The notes under the pieces were generated by a model. That model saw only the letters and a list, made by a program, of their open reading frames with translations, searched no databases and was not told the origin of the DNA. Below are positions 7,791 through 15,582 of a DNA stretch of 64,000 nt, piece by piece. Source of the stretch: an uncultured Clostridia bacterium (GTDB taxonomy: Bacteria; Bacillota; Clostridia; Christensenellales; Aristaeellaceae); the NCBI GenBank assembly GCA_934662505.1, contig CAKUKE010000003.1:124001-188000 (forward strand), given 5' to 3'. How positions within the stretch are numbered: the stretch's first letter is position 1; each line of letters starts with the position of its first letter. The translations under genes were made by a program, and so were the position numbers.

Positions 7791-9230
7791 TTACTTGGAT
7801 TCGCCGGCGATGAATTCATCGTACTGGCGCTGCATTTCAGCCTGCAGGTCGCGCAGACCAGCCGCTTCCATTTCTTCCATGATCTTGGCGCAGGTCTCGG
7901 TGCCGGGCAGAGTGCCAGTCACCAGTTCCTTGTAGTACTTGTCAACGATAACGCTGATTTCAGTCGCGATAGCTTCGACGCTCTCGTCGTCAAAGGCAAA
8001 GCCCTTGTCGGGAGCAATCAGAGCCTTTTCGTAGGAGGCGTAAGCCTTTTCCCACTGATGGAGATCCTGGGTGACGCCAGGAGCGCCTTCCAGCGCGCTG
8101 ATGACGTAGGAGCCCTGAGCGAAGCCCCAAGGAGAGTAGTTGCTCACGCCCAGTTCGGTACGCATGGCCACAGCGCCGTCTTCTTCATAGTTGAAGTGCA
8201 CGCCGGGCACGCCGTAACGCAGGATGTCGCGGTATTCCTTATCGGTGTTGACCAGTTCCTGATACTTCAGGGCAGCGGCCAGACGATCGGGATCTTCTTC
8301 CAGCGCAGCGTTGAAGGCGTTGCCCACGCGGACGGTGGAGGCAGCCAGGAACACGTTGCCGATCTTGCACATGCCGGCTTTGTAGCCGTAGCTGTTGCTG
8401 AAGTCATAGCCGTCCCAGGCAGCTTCGACCTTCACGTGGTCATGCTTGCTGTCCACGGAGGTAACGGTGGCGGCGTCGGGATTGATGTAGCCAGCTTCGT
8501 ACCATTCATGCACGGTGTTCAGACGATCGATGAACTGCTGATCTTCGTACAGGCTGTGCAGCTTGGCTTCGGGGTCGTTCACGTTGAAGCCCAGAGTGGA
8601 GCCGCAGCCCACGAACAGGGATGCCATGTCGAGGCCAGCGAAGCTGCCAGCCAGCATGATGGGATATTCGCCGGGCTTGTTCTCGGCATAGGCCTTCAGA
8701 TAGGGAGTGATCTCCGCATAGGTAGACACCTGCTCCGGCCAGGTCATGCCGATGGAATCATAGAAGTCCTTGTTGTAGGTGAAGTAGCACTGATAACCGA
8801 TGTCCTTCTTCACGGGGATCATGTAGATCTTGCCGCCGACAGCAGACAGATTCCACACATCTTCAGTCATGGTGGCGTACAGGTCGGGGGTCACGGTCTT
8901 CACGGCCTCGGTGATGTCGGCAAAGATGCCGTCACGGGCGTTGGTCACGTAATCGAAGAACCAGCTGCAGGTGAAGTACATATCGTAGGTTTCGCCGGAC
9001 AGCACAGCGTTGGTCAGCTGCGTGCTGGTGAAATACTGAATGTCGCACTCCACGCCGATCTTTTCGCGGGAGATCTCGTTGAGCTTTTCAACGACCATCG
9101 CATTGTCCACGGGGGCATCGGCACCGGTGCCCTGCGCCCAGGTCAGCTTGACCACGTCTTCGGCGCTCGCGAAGGGAACCAGAGCCAGCACCAGCATCGC
9201 GGCCAGTACCAGAGACACGAGTTTCTTCAT
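7791..9230 (-). CDS. Extracellular solute-binding protein of a carbohydrate ABC importer (LplA-like)
   Basis: A 479-residue exported binding protein that should deliver a sugar or oligosaccharide to the two permeases encoded upstream. The N-terminus is a clean signal peptide ending PFASA followed by EDVV; there is no lipobox Cys, unusual for a Gram-positive binding protein. The mature part has the family-1 fold signature (LNEISREKIGVECDIQYF, YDMYFTCSWFFDYVTNARDGIFADIT) and the NKDFYDSIGM and W/Y-rich binding regions of the DUF3502/LplA group. The ribosome site is AAGGAGGG. It is third in the operon, with no ATPase gene, as usual for systems sharing MsmK-type ATPases. The substrate is not predictable. 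Confidence 0.88.
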   Translation of the reverse strand: MKKLVSLVLAAMLVLALVPFASAEDVVKLTWAQGTGADAPVDNAMVVEKLNEISREKIGVECDIQYFTSTQLTNAVLSGETYDMYFTCSWFFDYVTNARDGIFADITEAVKTVTPDLYATMTEDVWNLSAVGGKIYMIPVKKDIGYQCYFTYNKDFYDSIGMTWPEQVSTYAEITPYLKAYAENKPGEYPIMLAGSFAGLDMASLFVGCGSTLGFNVNDPEAKLHSLYEDQQFIDRLNTVHEWYEAGYINPDAATVTSVDSKHDHVKVEAAWDGYDFSNSYGYKAGMCKIGNVFLAASTVRVGNAFNAALEEDPDRLAAALKYQELVNTDKEYRDILRYGVPGVHFNYEEDGAVAMRTELGVSNYSPWGFAQGSYVISALEGAPGVTQDLHQWEKAYASYEKALIAPDKGFAFDDESVEAIATEISVIVDKYYKELVTGTLPGTETCAKIMEEMEAAGLRDLQAEMQRQYDEFIAGESK

Positions 9231-9297
9231 TTTCGAAACCCTCCTTTTTATTTATCATAACGCCCGTAGGACGTTACAACCAAACCGTTTGCTTCCG

Positions 9298-10215
9298 TCA
9301 GCCCTTCACAGCGCCAATGGTCAGACCGCTGATGAAGTACTTCTGGAAGAAGGGATAGGAGCAGGCGATGGGGATAACCAGCACCATGACGATGGCCATC
9401 CGGATGGTCTCGCTGGGCACGTGGGCGTTCAGACCCGGTCCCATGTACTGCTCGTTGCGGGAAAGGAACTCAATGTTGTTTTCAATGGAGATCAGCAGGT
9501 ACTGCAGGGGGTAGAGATCCTGCCGGTTGGTAGACAGGTACAGCTGCGCCTGGAACCAGTCGTTCCAGAAGGCGAAGGTAAAGAACAGACCGATGGTGGC
9601 GATGGCAGGCAGAGAAATGGGGATGACCAGCTGAAGGAAAATGCGCAGCTGGCTGGCGCCGTCGATCTTGCCCGACTCAATGATGGCTTCGGGCACCGTG
9701 GTCTGGAAGAAGGTGCGCATGATGACGATGTAGAAGCTGGAGCAGCAGATGGGCAGGATCAGCGCCCAGTAAGTGTTCTTCAGCTTCAGGATCTGCGCGT
9801 TGATCATGTAGCTGGCCACCATACCGCCGGAAAACAGCATGGGGATGAAGATGAACCAGGTAAAGAAAACGCGGAACTTGTAATTGGGGCGGGAAAGGGA
9901 ATAGCCCATGGTGGCGCACATGATCAGACCGATGACGGTACCCACCACGGTAATGCCGATGCTGTTGAGGAAGCTGCGGCCGATAATGCCGGCCTGCCGA
10001 GCCAGATATTCATACGCTTCCAGACTCCAGGACTGGGGGAAGAAGCTGAAACCGACCGCATAAATGGAGCTTTCGCTGGACAGCGAAATGATGAGCACGA
10101 ACACGGCGGGCAGAAACGCCATGAGCGCCAGAATGATGAACAGGATGCTGATCAGCGCGTTGCTGACCGGCTTGACCCGGGTATACTTGAGCGTATCGGG
10201 ATTTTTCTTACTCAT
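9298..10215 (-). CDS. Carbohydrate ABC transporter permease (LplC/YtcP-like)
   Basis: A 305-residue inner-membrane permease, second of the pair. About six transmembrane helices are visible; the EAA loop that contacts the ATPase is EAIIESGKIDGASQLRIFLQLVIP. The ATG at 10215 follows AAGGAGGAG; an in-frame ATG seven codons earlier lacks a ribosome site. It lies 20 nt after the first permease and 67 nt before the binding-protein gene, so all three genes form one operon from the promoter at 11281-11308. Confidence 0.92.
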   Translation of the reverse strand: MSKKNPDTLKYTRVKPVSNALISILFIILALMAFLPAVFVLIISLSSESSIYAVGFSFFPQSWSLEAYEYLARQAGIIGRSFLNSIGITVVGTVIGLIMCATMGYSLSRPNYKFRVFFTWFIFIPMLFSGGMVASYMINAQILKLKNTYWALILPICCSSFYIVIMRTFFQTTVPEAIIESGKIDGASQLRIFLQLVIPISLPAIATIGLFFTFAFWNDWFQAQLYLSTNRQDLYPLQYLLISIENNIEFLSRNEQYMGPGLNAHVPSETIRMAIVMVLVIPIACSYPFFQKYFISGLTIGAVKG

Positions 10216-10235
10216 GTTTCTCCTCCTTCCTTTCA

Positions 10236-11222
10236 TCAGAACAGACCCGCGTCGGGATCGATCTTTTTCACAACCAGATTGGCAATCACGATGCAGATGA
10301 GACCGAACACGCTCTGCACCACGGAAGCCGCGGAGGAGTAGTTGATGTTGGGTTTGTCAATCAGCGCCTTGTACACATACACGTCGATGGTGGTGGTCAC
10401 AGACGCCAGAGAACCGGAGTTGCGGGTCGCCTGATAGAACAGACCGAAATCGCTGCGGAAAATGCTGCCCATGTTCATGATGAACATGATGGAAATGATG
10501 GGCCGCAGAAGCGGCAGGGTGATGCTCTTGACCTGCTGCCACTTGGTAGCGCCGTCGATCAGCGCCGCCTCGTAGAGCTCATGGTCAATACCCGTAATGG
10601 ACGCCAGATACACGACCATGGAATAGCCCAGCGTCTTCCACAGGTTCAGGAATACAATGAAGTAACGCCAGAAGCCCACGTTCATGTACCAGTTCTGCCG
10701 CTCGGAGATCAGCCCCATGGACAGCAGCACACGGTTGAGCAGTCCGCGATCCGTGGACAGGAAAGCGAAGACGAAATAGCTGACGACGACCCAGGAAAGG
10801 AAGTGGGGCAGGAACATCATGGTCTGGCACACCTTGGCCAGCTTTTTGGAATACATCTCGTTAATGAGGATAGCCAGCGTCACGGGAATGAGCACGCCCA
10901 GCACGATAAAGACGAAGTTGTAGGACAGCGTCAGACGCACCACGTTGCTCCAGGAAGAGGAGTTGAACAGGAACTTGAAGTTGTTCAGTCCGCACCACTT
11001 GCTGTTGACAAACAGGCTGTAAAGAAAGCTTTTGCCCGCCTTGACTTTATAATTCTTAAAGGCGATGAGCACGCCGAACATCGGCGCATAGCAAAAAATG
11101 AGGTACCAGATGGTGGTGGGGATATCCAGCAGCAGCAATTCCAGGCTGTCCCGCATGACGCCGGAGGGACCCTTGCGCTTGCCCGGCGCGGCCTGACCCT
11201 TGACGGACTTGTCCAAAACCAT
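10236..11222 (-). CDS. Carbohydrate ABC transporter permease (LplB/YteP-like)
   Basis: A 328-residue inner-membrane permease, first gene of the operon. The start is the ATG at 11222, with AAGGAG 5 nt upstream; the longer frame to 11270 is unlikely. A basic N-terminus precedes the first helix (IWYLIFCYAPMFGVLIAF). The EAA loop is YEAALIDGATKWQQVKSITLPLLRP. The FKNYK and NNFKFLF motifs place it in the LplB group that imports complex sugars with a DUF3502-type binding protein. Transcription starts at a perfect-consensus promoter about 55 nt upstream. Confidence 0.92.
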   Translation of the reverse strand: MVLDKSVKGQAAPGKRKGPSGVMRDSLELLLLDIPTTIWYLIFCYAPMFGVLIAFKNYKVKAGKSFLYSLFVNSKWCGLNNFKFLFNSSSWSNVVRLTLSYNFVFIVLGVLIPVTLAILINEMYSKKLAKVCQTMMFLPHFLSWVVVSYFVFAFLSTDRGLLNRVLLSMGLISERQNWYMNVGFWRYFIVFLNLWKTLGYSMVVYLASITGIDHELYEAALIDGATKWQQVKSITLPLLRPIISIMFIMNMGSIFRSDFGLFYQATRNSGSLASVTTTIDVYVYKALIDKPNINYSSAASVVQSVFGLICIVIANLVVKKIDPDAGLF

Positions 11223-11280
11223 TCGCTCCTTCCCTTGGTGAAAAGAAATATTCTTTTTGGAAAAAATCATTCCATGACTG

Positions 11281-11308
11281 ATTATACTCTTTTTGCTGCG
11301 TTTGTCAA
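11281..11308 (-). promoter_or_regulatory. Consensus promoter of the carbohydrate ABC operon
   Basis: Minus strand: exact TTGACA and TATAAT separated by 16 bp. Such a strong core on an uptake operon suggests control by a repressor, but no operator was recognised with confidence. Confidence 0.85.
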
Positions 11309-11392
11309 CTATTTTTGCTACTATTACAACTTGTCTTTTGTGAATTGTGTCAAAGCTTTGTTACAGTTCCATCAAAACTGTACAGAAAAGCC

Positions 11393-11427
11393 GAAATAAA
11401 ATACAGACCGGCCTTTCAGCCGGTCTG
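11393..11427 (-). terminator. Intrinsic terminator of the metNIQ operon
   Basis: A 9-bp perfect stem (CAGACCGGC/GCCGGTCTG) with a 6-nt loop is followed on the minus strand by TATTTTATTT. Confidence 0.8.
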
Positions 11428-11458
11428 CACGAAAATATGCTTAATTGACGTTTTTTGC

Positions 11459-12283
11459 TTATTCCGCCGCTTCCGCGTCTTCCACGGTGAAGGTGGGCAC
11501 GAAGCCGCGCTCCACGATCAGGTCATACACCTTCTGGGTGTACACGGCCTTTTCCAGCGCCTTGACAAAGTCGCTGTCCGCATTTTCGGGGCGCACGGCG
11601 AACAGGTTCACATACGCGGCAGCCGCCTGGCTGTCCTTGGTCTCGGCGTACACACCGTCCCGGGTGGGAGACAGCTCCACCAGCGCGGCGTTGTTGCCGT
11701 TGATGACCGCCAGCGCCACATCCTGCCGCAGACCGGGGATCTGCTCGGCATTGGCTTCAATGATCTCCAGATTCTTCTCGTTTTCCACGATGTCTTCCTT
11801 GGTCACAACGCTCTCCAGCGTGGTGTCCTCAGGCAGCTTGATCAGGCCGGCGTCCTGCAGCAGGAGCAGCGCGCGGGTCATGTTGGTGGGGTCGTTGGGG
11901 ATGGCCACCTTGTCGCCGTCGGTCACAGCTTCCAGGCTGTCCTTGGTGCCGGCATAGATCGCCATGGGTTCAAAATGGGTGGGCACCACGCCGACCAGCT
12001 TGTCGCCCTCGGCAGCGGTCTCATTGTACTGCGCCAGGTAGGGGATGTGCTGGAAGAAGTTGGCGATGGCGTCGCCGCCCGCCACCGCGGGGTTCTCGGT
12101 CACATAGTCGGTCACGACCAGCACGTTCACGTCGTAGCCGGCGGCCTTCAGGTCGTCCTTGATCAGATCCAGAATCTCCGCGTGGGGGCTGGGGGTCGCC
12201 ACGATGGTGCAATCCTCGGCCAGAGCGGGAACCAGAGACAGGGTCAGCAGCAGCGCCAGCAGAACAGAAACAAGCTTTTTCAT
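11459..12283 (-). CDS. metQ: MetQ/NLPA-family amino-acid binding protein
   Basis: A 274-residue binding protein of the MetNIQ-type importer. Family signatures are clear: TIVATPSPHAEILD at the mature N-terminus, ANFFQHIPYLAQYN, THFEPMAIYAGT, VAIPNDPTNMTRALLLLQDAGLI, and ELSPTRDGVY near the C-terminal half. The signal peptide ends PALA then EDC; the Cys is two residues after the predicted cleavage and does not form a lipobox, so the usual lipid anchor seems absent. Family members bind D/L-methionine, and some bind cysteine/cystine or dipeptides. The Cys-rich leader of this operon makes a cysteine-related substrate plausible. It is the last gene of the operon. Confidence 0.92.
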   Translation of the reverse strand: MKKLVSVLLALLLTLSLVPALAEDCTIVATPSPHAEILDLIKDDLKAAGYDVNVLVVTDYVTENPAVAGGDAIANFFQHIPYLAQYNETAAEGDKLVGVVPTHFEPMAIYAGTKDSLEAVTDGDKVAIPNDPTNMTRALLLLQDAGLIKLPEDTTLESVVTKEDIVENEKNLEIIEANAEQIPGLRQDVALAVINGNNAALVELSPTRDGVYAETKDSQAAAAYVNLFAVRPENADSDFVKALEKAVYTQKVYDLIVERGFVPTFTVEDAEAAE

Positions 12284-12304
12284 GGGGGAATCTCCTTTCT
12301 TTCT

Positions 12305-12961
12305 TTACCGTTTTCTATGATCAAGGCGCCGGGTAAGCCGGCTGCCCAAGATCGTGATGAGCTGCACCATGACGACCAGCACGATGCTGGCGACGTACAT
12401 GATGTCATACTTGCGCAGGTTCAGGCCTTTGATGATGGCCAGAGAACCCAGACCGCCGCCGCCCGCCGTGGAGGCCATGGCGGTATAGGCCAGAATGGTG
12501 GTCACGCAGATGGCCGCGCCGTTGACCAGCGAGGGCAGCGCCTCGGGAAGCATTACCTTCCAGACGATCTGCCAGGTGGTGGAGCCCATGGACTGCGCCG
12601 CTTCGATGATGCCCCGATCCACCTCGATGAGGGAGTTTTCCACCATGCGCGCCACATAAGGGAACGCGCTGACCACCAGCGGGAAAATGACCGACCGGGT
12701 GCCGATGGCCGTGCCCATGACCGCCCGGGTCACGGGGAACAGCATGGCCAGCAGAATAATGAAGGGAATGGAGCGGAGCAGGTTGATAACCGTCCCCAGC
12801 ACCGCGTTGAAGGTGGGCGCGGGCTTGATGCCGTCCTTGCGGGTCACCACCAGCAGAACGCCCAGCGGCAGCCCCAGCAGGTAGGCAATGAGCGACGCGG
12901 GCAGGGTCATCTGCAGCGTTTCCAGAAACGCCGTCCAAATCTGGCTGAACATGGCGCTCAT
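12305..12961 (-). CDS. metI: MetI-type ABC transporter permease
   Basis: A 218-residue inner-membrane permease for the MetNIQ-type importer. It shows five or six hydrophobic helices, the family motif NLLRSIPFIILL, and the EAA loop EAAQSMGSTTWQIVWKVMLPEALP. The conserved TTILAYTAMASTAGGGGLG also fits MetI. Its ATG overlaps the metN stop (ATGA), showing translational coupling; AAGGAGG lies 11 nt upstream. Confidence 0.95.
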   Translation of the reverse strand: MSAMFSQIWTAFLETLQMTLPASLIAYLLGLPLGVLLVVTRKDGIKPAPTFNAVLGTVINLLRSIPFIILLAMLFPVTRAVMGTAIGTRSVIFPLVVSAFPYVARMVENSLIEVDRGIIEAAQSMGSTTWQIVWKVMLPEALPSLVNGAAICVTTILAYTAMASTAGGGGLGSLAIIKGLNLRKYDIMYVASIVLVVMVQLITILGSRLTRRLDHRKR

Positions 12962-13992
12962 TGGGGGTACACCTCCTTCACCGTCAGACCCTCCCGGGTC
13001 AGGTAATCCATCACCTTGTCCTTATCGGCGCTTGCCCGGGGCATTTCAATGAGCATCTGCCCGTACGGCTTGCCGTTGATGCGGCGGATATCCGCGCTGA
13101 GGATGTTCACATCCACGTCCGTCGCCCGCACCAGTCCGGCAATGAGGGGCTGGCTTTCCCGGCCGCCGTCAAACACGATGCGCAGGGCGTTCACATTGAC
13201 CCCCTCGTCGTTTTCTTCCTCGCTGGGAAGAATGCCGAAGAGCCGCTTGCCCGCCGCGGAACGGGTGTGCACGAACACGTCGTCCACCGTACCCTCCTCC
13301 GCGATGCGGCCGCCGTCCAGAATGGCCACCCGGGTGCAGATCTGGCGGATGACCGCCATTTCGTGGGTGATGATGACCACCGTGATTCCCAGCCGCTTGT
13401 TGATATCCTGCAGAAGCGCCAGAATGGACTGGGTCGTCATGGGGTCAAGGGCACTGGTCGCCTCGTCGCACAAAAGCACCTCCGGGTTGCTGGCCAGCGC
13501 CCGGGCGATGGCCACCCGCTGCTTCTGCCCGCCGGACAGCTGCGCGGGATAGGCGTCTTCCTTGGCCTCCAGTCCCACGATGGAGAGCAGTTCCTTCACC
13601 CGGGCGTTGGCTTTGGCCTTGGGCACGCCGGCAATTTCGAGGGGATAACGCACGTTGCGCCCCACCGTTTTCTGCATCTGCAGGTTGAACTGCTGGAAAA
13701 TCATGGCCACCTTGCGGCGCATGGCGTTCAGCTGGCGCTGATTCATGGTCAGCACGTCCGCGCCGTCCACCAGAATTTTTCCGTCGGTCGGCGTTTCCAG
13801 CCGGTTCACGCAGCGGATAAGGGTACTCTTTCCCGCGCCGCTCAGCCCGATGATGCCGTAGATTTCGCCCTTGGCGATGGTCAGGTCAATGCCGTCCAGC
13901 GCCACCAGTTCACCGCTGCCCGGCACATTGAACACCTTTTTCAGCCCTATGATCTCGATCTGCGGTTGATTTCGCTCCGCACCCTGTTCCAT
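12958..13992 (-). CDS. metN: MetN-type ABC transporter ATPase with C-terminal NIL domain
   Basis: A 344-residue ATPase for the importer. Walker A is GLSGAGKST, the Q-loop is MIFQQFNLQ, the signature is LSGGQKQRVAIARAL, and Walker B with its Glu switch is LLCDEATSALD. After residue ~250 comes a ferredoxin-like NIL domain (LRIVFDGGRESQPLIAGLV ... MLIEMP), which in E. coli MetN binds methionine and inhibits transport. I chose the ATG at 13992, with AAAGGAG 7 nt upstream; the frame runs 48 codons further up without sense. First gene of the operon, behind the leader-peptide attenuator at 14091-14217. Confidence 0.95.
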   Translation of the reverse strand: MEQGAERNQPQIEIIGLKKVFNVPGSGELVALDGIDLTIAKGEIYGIIGLSGAGKSTLIRCVNRLETPTDGKILVDGADVLTMNQRQLNAMRRKVAMIFQQFNLQMQKTVGRNVRYPLEIAGVPKAKANARVKELLSIVGLEAKEDAYPAQLSGGQKQRVAIARALASNPEVLLCDEATSALDPMTTQSILALLQDINKRLGITVVIITHEMAVIRQICTRVAILDGGRIAEEGTVDDVFVHTRSAAGKRLFGILPSEEENDEGVNVNALRIVFDGGRESQPLIAGLVRATDVDVNILSADIRRINGKPYGQMLIEMPRASADKDKVMDYLTREGLTVKEVYPQ

Positions 13993-14090
13993 AATCCCGC
14001 TCCTTTGCATGAAGGGCTGCGCCCGTCGTTTTCCTCTTTTTTCAGCCGCCTGCCGCGCAAGGCTTTCATTGTGGAAATGCGGACGCTTTA

Positions 14091-14127
14091 CACAACAAAA
14101 ACCCGCCTCGCGCGAATGCGAAGCGGG
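14091..14127 (-). terminator. Attenuator terminator between the leader peptide and metN
   Basis: Minus strand: a 10-bp stem (CCCGCTTCGC with GCGAGGCGGG, one G-T pair), a 6-nt loop ATTCGC, then TTTTTGTTGTG. It lies 19 nt past the leader-peptide stop and about 100 nt before the metN start, so the operon is transcribed only if this hairpin is avoided. Confidence 0.85.
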
Positions 14128-14138
14128 CATGAACACAA

Positions 14139-14200
14139 GCGAATGTCACGCGGCGCAACACAAACAGCACGAGAGAGAGCTCGCGCACATGGACATTCGC
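14139..14200 (-). promoter_or_regulatory. Inverted repeat flanking the Cys codons (attenuator control stem)
   Basis: GCGAATGTC (14200-14192, inside leader codons 6-9) is perfectly complementary to GACATTCGC (14147-14139, just after the leader stop). The same first arm can pair its GCGAATG with CATTCGC inside the terminator hairpin (14118-14112). The two pairings exclude each other: one would leave the terminator free, the other would disrupt it. Confidence 0.6.
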
Positions 14201-14217
14201 ATAGCAAACTGTTTCAT
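14146..14217 (-). CDS. Cys-rich leader peptide of the metNIQ operon
   Basis: A 23-codon ORF starting at 14217 with GGAAGGGAGG 10 nt upstream and ending in TGA at 14146. It begins with MKQF and has Met at 1, 6, 8 and 10 and Cys at 11, 17, 18, 20 and 21 (a CCLCC cluster three codons before the stop). It begins about 33 nt after the predicted transcription start and is followed by an intrinsic terminator, the classical arrangement of a ribosome-mediated attenuation leader. Low Cys-tRNA should stall the ribosome on the cluster, cover the downstream repeat arm and favour readthrough. Methionine codons might also contribute. The mechanism is inferred, not shown. Confidence 0.75.
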   Translation of the reverse strand: MKQFAMRMSMCASSLSCCLCCAA

Positions 14218-14256
14218 TTCCGCGCGGCCTCCCTTCCGTAACTGATTGATGGGTGC

Positions 14257-14285
14257 ATTATATATCACCTTTCGCCATCTGTCAA
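14257..14285 (-). promoter_or_regulatory. Consensus promoter of the leader-metNIQ transcript
   Basis: Minus strand: exact TTGACA and TATAAT with a 17-bp spacer. The predicted start is near 14250, giving about 260 nt of leader before metN. Confidence 0.88.
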
Positions 14286-14315
14286 CACCCAAATTGTCTT
14301 TTGGCTGTATTAGCC

Positions 14316-15524
14316 TCACGTCAGCCCGGTCAGGACGGGCGTACCCGACACACGGTTGCGGGTCGCGCCCAGCACCAGCCCCAGACCGATCATATTGGTC
14401 ATGTAGTTGGAACCGCCGTAGCTGAGGAACGGCAGGGGGATGCCGGTGATGGGCATCAGCCCCATGCACATGCCCATGTTCTGCACCACATGGAACATCA
14501 GCATGCTCATCACGCCCACAATCAGGAGCCGGCTGAACCGATCCGTCACCGTGCGGGAAAGGTACATCATCCGCAGCAGGATGAACAGGTATGCCGCCAG
14601 CACCGCGCACACCCCCACAAAACCGAAGGCCTCCGCAATGGTGGACAGAATAAAGTCGGTCGAGTTTTCAGGCACGTTGCCCAGTTGGGTCGTCGTGCCC
14701 AGGGCAAAGGTGCCCAGCCCCGTCAATTGTCCCGAGCCGATGGCCACCTGACTTTGCAGCAGCTGATAACCGCCGCCCTGACTGTATTTCTGCGGGTCGG
14801 TAAAGGCCAGCAGACGGATGATACGGTAGTCCGTGGAACCCGTGATCAGCGCATAGGCCACAATGCCGCCGGCCGCCAGCATCACGCCCAGCACAATGCC
14901 CAGCACCAGCCGGATATCCACCCCGGCAAAATAAATCATGCACAGGAACATGACGCCGATTACAATGACCGACCCCGTTTCGCCCTGCAGAAGCACAATG
15001 CCCGCCGGCACGCCCACCACCAGACACACCCGCAGAAACTCCCTGAAGGTGCCCATGGGCTTTTTCGACTGGGAAAGAATGCGCGCCAGCACGATCAGCA
15101 CGGATATTTTGGCAAATTCGCAGGGCTGTATGGCGCGGCCGAAGCCCGTCTGCAGCCAGGCGTTGATGCCGTTGACCAGCTTGGAGGTCAAAAGCGTGAC
15201 AACCAGCAGCGCCAGCACGCCGTAGTAGATCAGCTTACCGACACGGTTGCGGTACAATTCCATGGGAATGGCCGCCACAACAGTCAGCACCACAGGGGAC
15301 AGAAGCACAAAAATGGACTGCCACAGACTGGAACGGGAGTTGAGAATATAATTGAGCAGGGACAGATCCGTTCCCTTGTCCGGGTCGAAGGTGGCGCTGG
15401 AAATGCAATAAATGCCAAACAGAGACATGGCGTACACCACCACGATCAGCGGCCAGTCCAGCCGTCCGGCGCGGCGGCGCTTCACGCCGTAGGGCGAAGC
15501 ACGCCTGTAGGAATGCAGAATCAT
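14316..15524 (-). CDS. rodA: RodA-type SEDS peptidoglycan glycosyltransferase
   Basis: A 402-residue polytopic membrane protein that polymerises lipid II glycan strands for cell elongation together with PBP2. SEDS hallmarks: about ten transmembrane helices, NGINAWLQTGFGRAIQPCEFAKI, NVPENSTDFILSTIAEAFGFVG, and the C-terminal GIPLPFLSYGGSNYMTNMIGLG. The common QPDLGT loop reads QGETGS here, a modest departure. The ribosome site (GGAAGG) is further than usual from the ATG. It is the last gene of the maf-mre-PBP2-minD-rodA operon, which argues for the RodA rather than the FtsW or SpoVE role. Confidence 0.92.
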   Translation of the reverse strand: MILHSYRRASPYGVKRRRAGRLDWPLIVVVYAMSLFGIYCISSATFDPDKGTDLSLLNYILNSRSSLWQSIFVLLSPVVLTVVAAIPMELYRNRVGKLIYYGVLALLVVTLLTSKLVNGINAWLQTGFGRAIQPCEFAKISVLIVLARILSQSKKPMGTFREFLRVCLVVGVPAGIVLLQGETGSVIVIGVMFLCMIYFAGVDIRLVLGIVLGVMLAAGGIVAYALITGSTDYRIIRLLAFTDPQKYSQGGGYQLLQSQVAIGSGQLTGLGTFALGTTTQLGNVPENSTDFILSTIAEAFGFVGVCAVLAAYLFILLRMMYLSRTVTDRFSRLLIVGVMSMLMFHVVQNMGMCMGLMPITGIPLPFLSYGGSNYMTNMIGLGLVLGATRNRVSGTPVLTGLT

Positions 15525-15582
15525 CGCTGTTTCGTCACTTCCTTCCGCTTCGGGGTGCGTATTTGAACGCGCCCCCGGTACA

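Noticed and set aside
13993..14315. S-box (SAM-I) or Met T-box before metN
   Set aside because: Neither the T-box core GGTGGNACCGCG nor conserved SAM-riboswitch elements are present; a leader peptide plus terminator fits better.
14146..14610. 154-codon minus-strand ORF ending at the leader-peptide stop
   Set aside because: Only its last 23 codons follow a ribosome site; the upstream part overlaps rodA in another frame and crosses the promoter.
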